NCBI GenBank assembly: GCA_030598355.1
Contig: JAUVQD010000064.1
Coordinates: 1-7,214, forward strand
DNA length: 7,214 bases
Origin: Actinomycetes bacterium
Lineage (GTDB): Bacteria > Actinomycetota > Aquicultoria > CAJVYJ01 > JAUVQD01
Direction: 5' to 3'
Shown piece after piece: positions 6,691 to 7,214 of the stretch. The notes below the pieces were generated by a model. The model did not search any database. It was given only the letters and a program-made list of their open reading frames with translations, and had not been told where the DNA came from. Numbering within the stretch: the first letter of the stretch is position 1; each line of letters begins with the position of its first letter. The position numbers were made by a program, and so were the translations under genes.

Positions 6691-7214
6691 TTAGGTTTTC
6701 GACGAACTTCGCGAAATCAGAAAATAGACTATTCCGAAGACCAGGACGGCTGCTAAGAGGGTCCCCATCTTGTATAGAGACTCGTGGGTTAAGCTTGAAA
6801 TCAAAAGTTCTCTTATGAAGGCGACAAGGCCAACTGAGACGAAGACTTCAATCTGAAAGCTATGTCCCCTCAAGTATTTGATTTCTGTGTCGATCAATTC
6901 AACCATTACCCATATAATCAGAAGGGTGCCCAGCGAAGTTAATATCTTGTTGGTGGCGTTGCCGCCAGGTTCGAAAAGAGACAACAATTCCGAGCCAAAA
7001 AGGGCGATTATACTGATTGACAACCCAAGCAGGGCTAAGACTAAGACCACATTTATTCCATAAGCAAAGCGTTCGGCGAATACGATGAGGTTTGAATCCA
7101 GCCTTTCCGATAAGAATTTTTGCCTTATCTCTTCCTCATGGTAACTAGAGCTCATGATGTCCAAATTCAGGTCGAGGATTTTATCCAGCGATCTAGTTAG
7201 GGCTGATCTTCTCG
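6691..7214 (-). CDS. Globin-sensor-like membrane protein with PsiE-type four-helix domain (N-terminus outside window)
   Basis: The frame ends at TAA (6691-6693) and stays open to the window edge, so the gene probably begins beyond 7214. A start inside the window is possible (TTG at 7164, or ATG at 7155 with only a weak GGA nearby), but the upstream codons also look coding: RRSALTRSLDKILDLNLDI leads into MSSSYHEEEIRQKFLSERL. That segment resembles the final helix and exit of protoglobin/globin-coupled sensor domains (Leu-x-Lys-Ile-Leu-Asp-Leu then a Tyr). The rest has four hydrophobic segments: INVVLVLALLGLSISIIALF, then a TM around ILTSLGTLLIIWVMVELI, then IEVFVSVGLVAFIRELLISS, then TLLAAVLVFGIVYFLI. 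The TM2-TM3 loop and the Ala-Phe-Ile-Arg motif match the PsiE-like membrane family. Family knowledge: a Geobacter globin-coupled sensor carries a four-helix membrane domain of unknown output. The membrane domain is well supported; the globin part is an inference from about 30 residues. It converges on xfp across a 92-base gap. Confidence 0.75.
   Translation of the reverse strand, partial: RRSALTRSLDKILDLNLDIMSSSYHEEEIRQKFLSERLDSNLIVFAERFAYGINVVLVLALLGLSISIIALFGSELLSLFEPGGNATNKILTSLGTLLIIWVMVELIDTEIKYLRGHSFQIEVFVSVGLVAFIRELLISSLTHESLYKMGTLLAAVLVFGIVYFLISRSSSKT

Noticed and set aside
6691..7164. Complete 157-residue PsiE protein starting at TTG 7164
   Set aside because: No ribosome site precedes the TTG, and the frame is open with coding-like sequence up to the window edge, so a truncated longer gene is preferred.

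Overview
The window looks like chromosomal DNA from a Gram-negative-type bacterium. Shine-Dalgarno sites and a clear extended -10 promoter argue for Bacteria. Phylum cannot be fixed from the sequence. The gene types (TPR repeat protein, small squalene-cyclase-fold protein, globin-sensor/PsiE-like membrane protein, phosphoketolase pathway) would fit a metabolically versatile environmental lineage such as a deltaproteobacterium or an uncultured relative. That placement is inference.

Layout from left to right. Positions 1-117 (+) hold the last 38 codons of an unidentified protein. It converges, with a 7-base gap, on a minus-strand gene at 125-979 for a protein made of eight 34-residue TPR units. 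Upstream of that gene on the same strand is 1052-2035, a 327-residue protein with QW-type repeats of the squalene-cyclase/prenyltransferase barrel fold but no visible catalytic motif. Positions 2119-2349 (+) hold a 76-codon in-frame remnant of a medium-chain dehydrogenase/quinone oxidoreductase that has lost its middle.

The metabolic core follows on the plus strand: a HAD-family hydrolase (2346-3035), acetate kinase ackA (3032-4204) and phosphoketolase xfp (4235-6598). The remnant/HAD and HAD/ackA junctions are both 4-base GTGA stop/start overlaps, and ackA and xfp are 30 bases apart, so this reads as one operon. Phosphoketolase splits xylulose-5-phosphate (and possibly fructose-6-phosphate) with phosphate to give acetyl-phosphate, and acetate kinase turns that into acetate and ATP. 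Together they form a short phosphoketolase/acetate bypass that needs no phosphotransacetylase. The role of the HAD protein is unknown; a sugar-phosphate phosphatase is plausible. In sampled lines this block is richer in G+C than its flanks, which suggests a module of different origin.

The window ends with a minus-strand gene (6691 to the edge) whose frame stays open past 7214. Its four-helix PsiE-like membrane domain is preceded by a segment resembling the last helix of a protoglobin (globin-coupled sensor) domain. It is therefore probably the C-terminal half of a haem-globin membrane sensor, not a complete 157-residue PsiE protein. No tRNA, rRNA, CRISPR array or insertion sequence was seen, and no gap between genes exceeds 300 bases.
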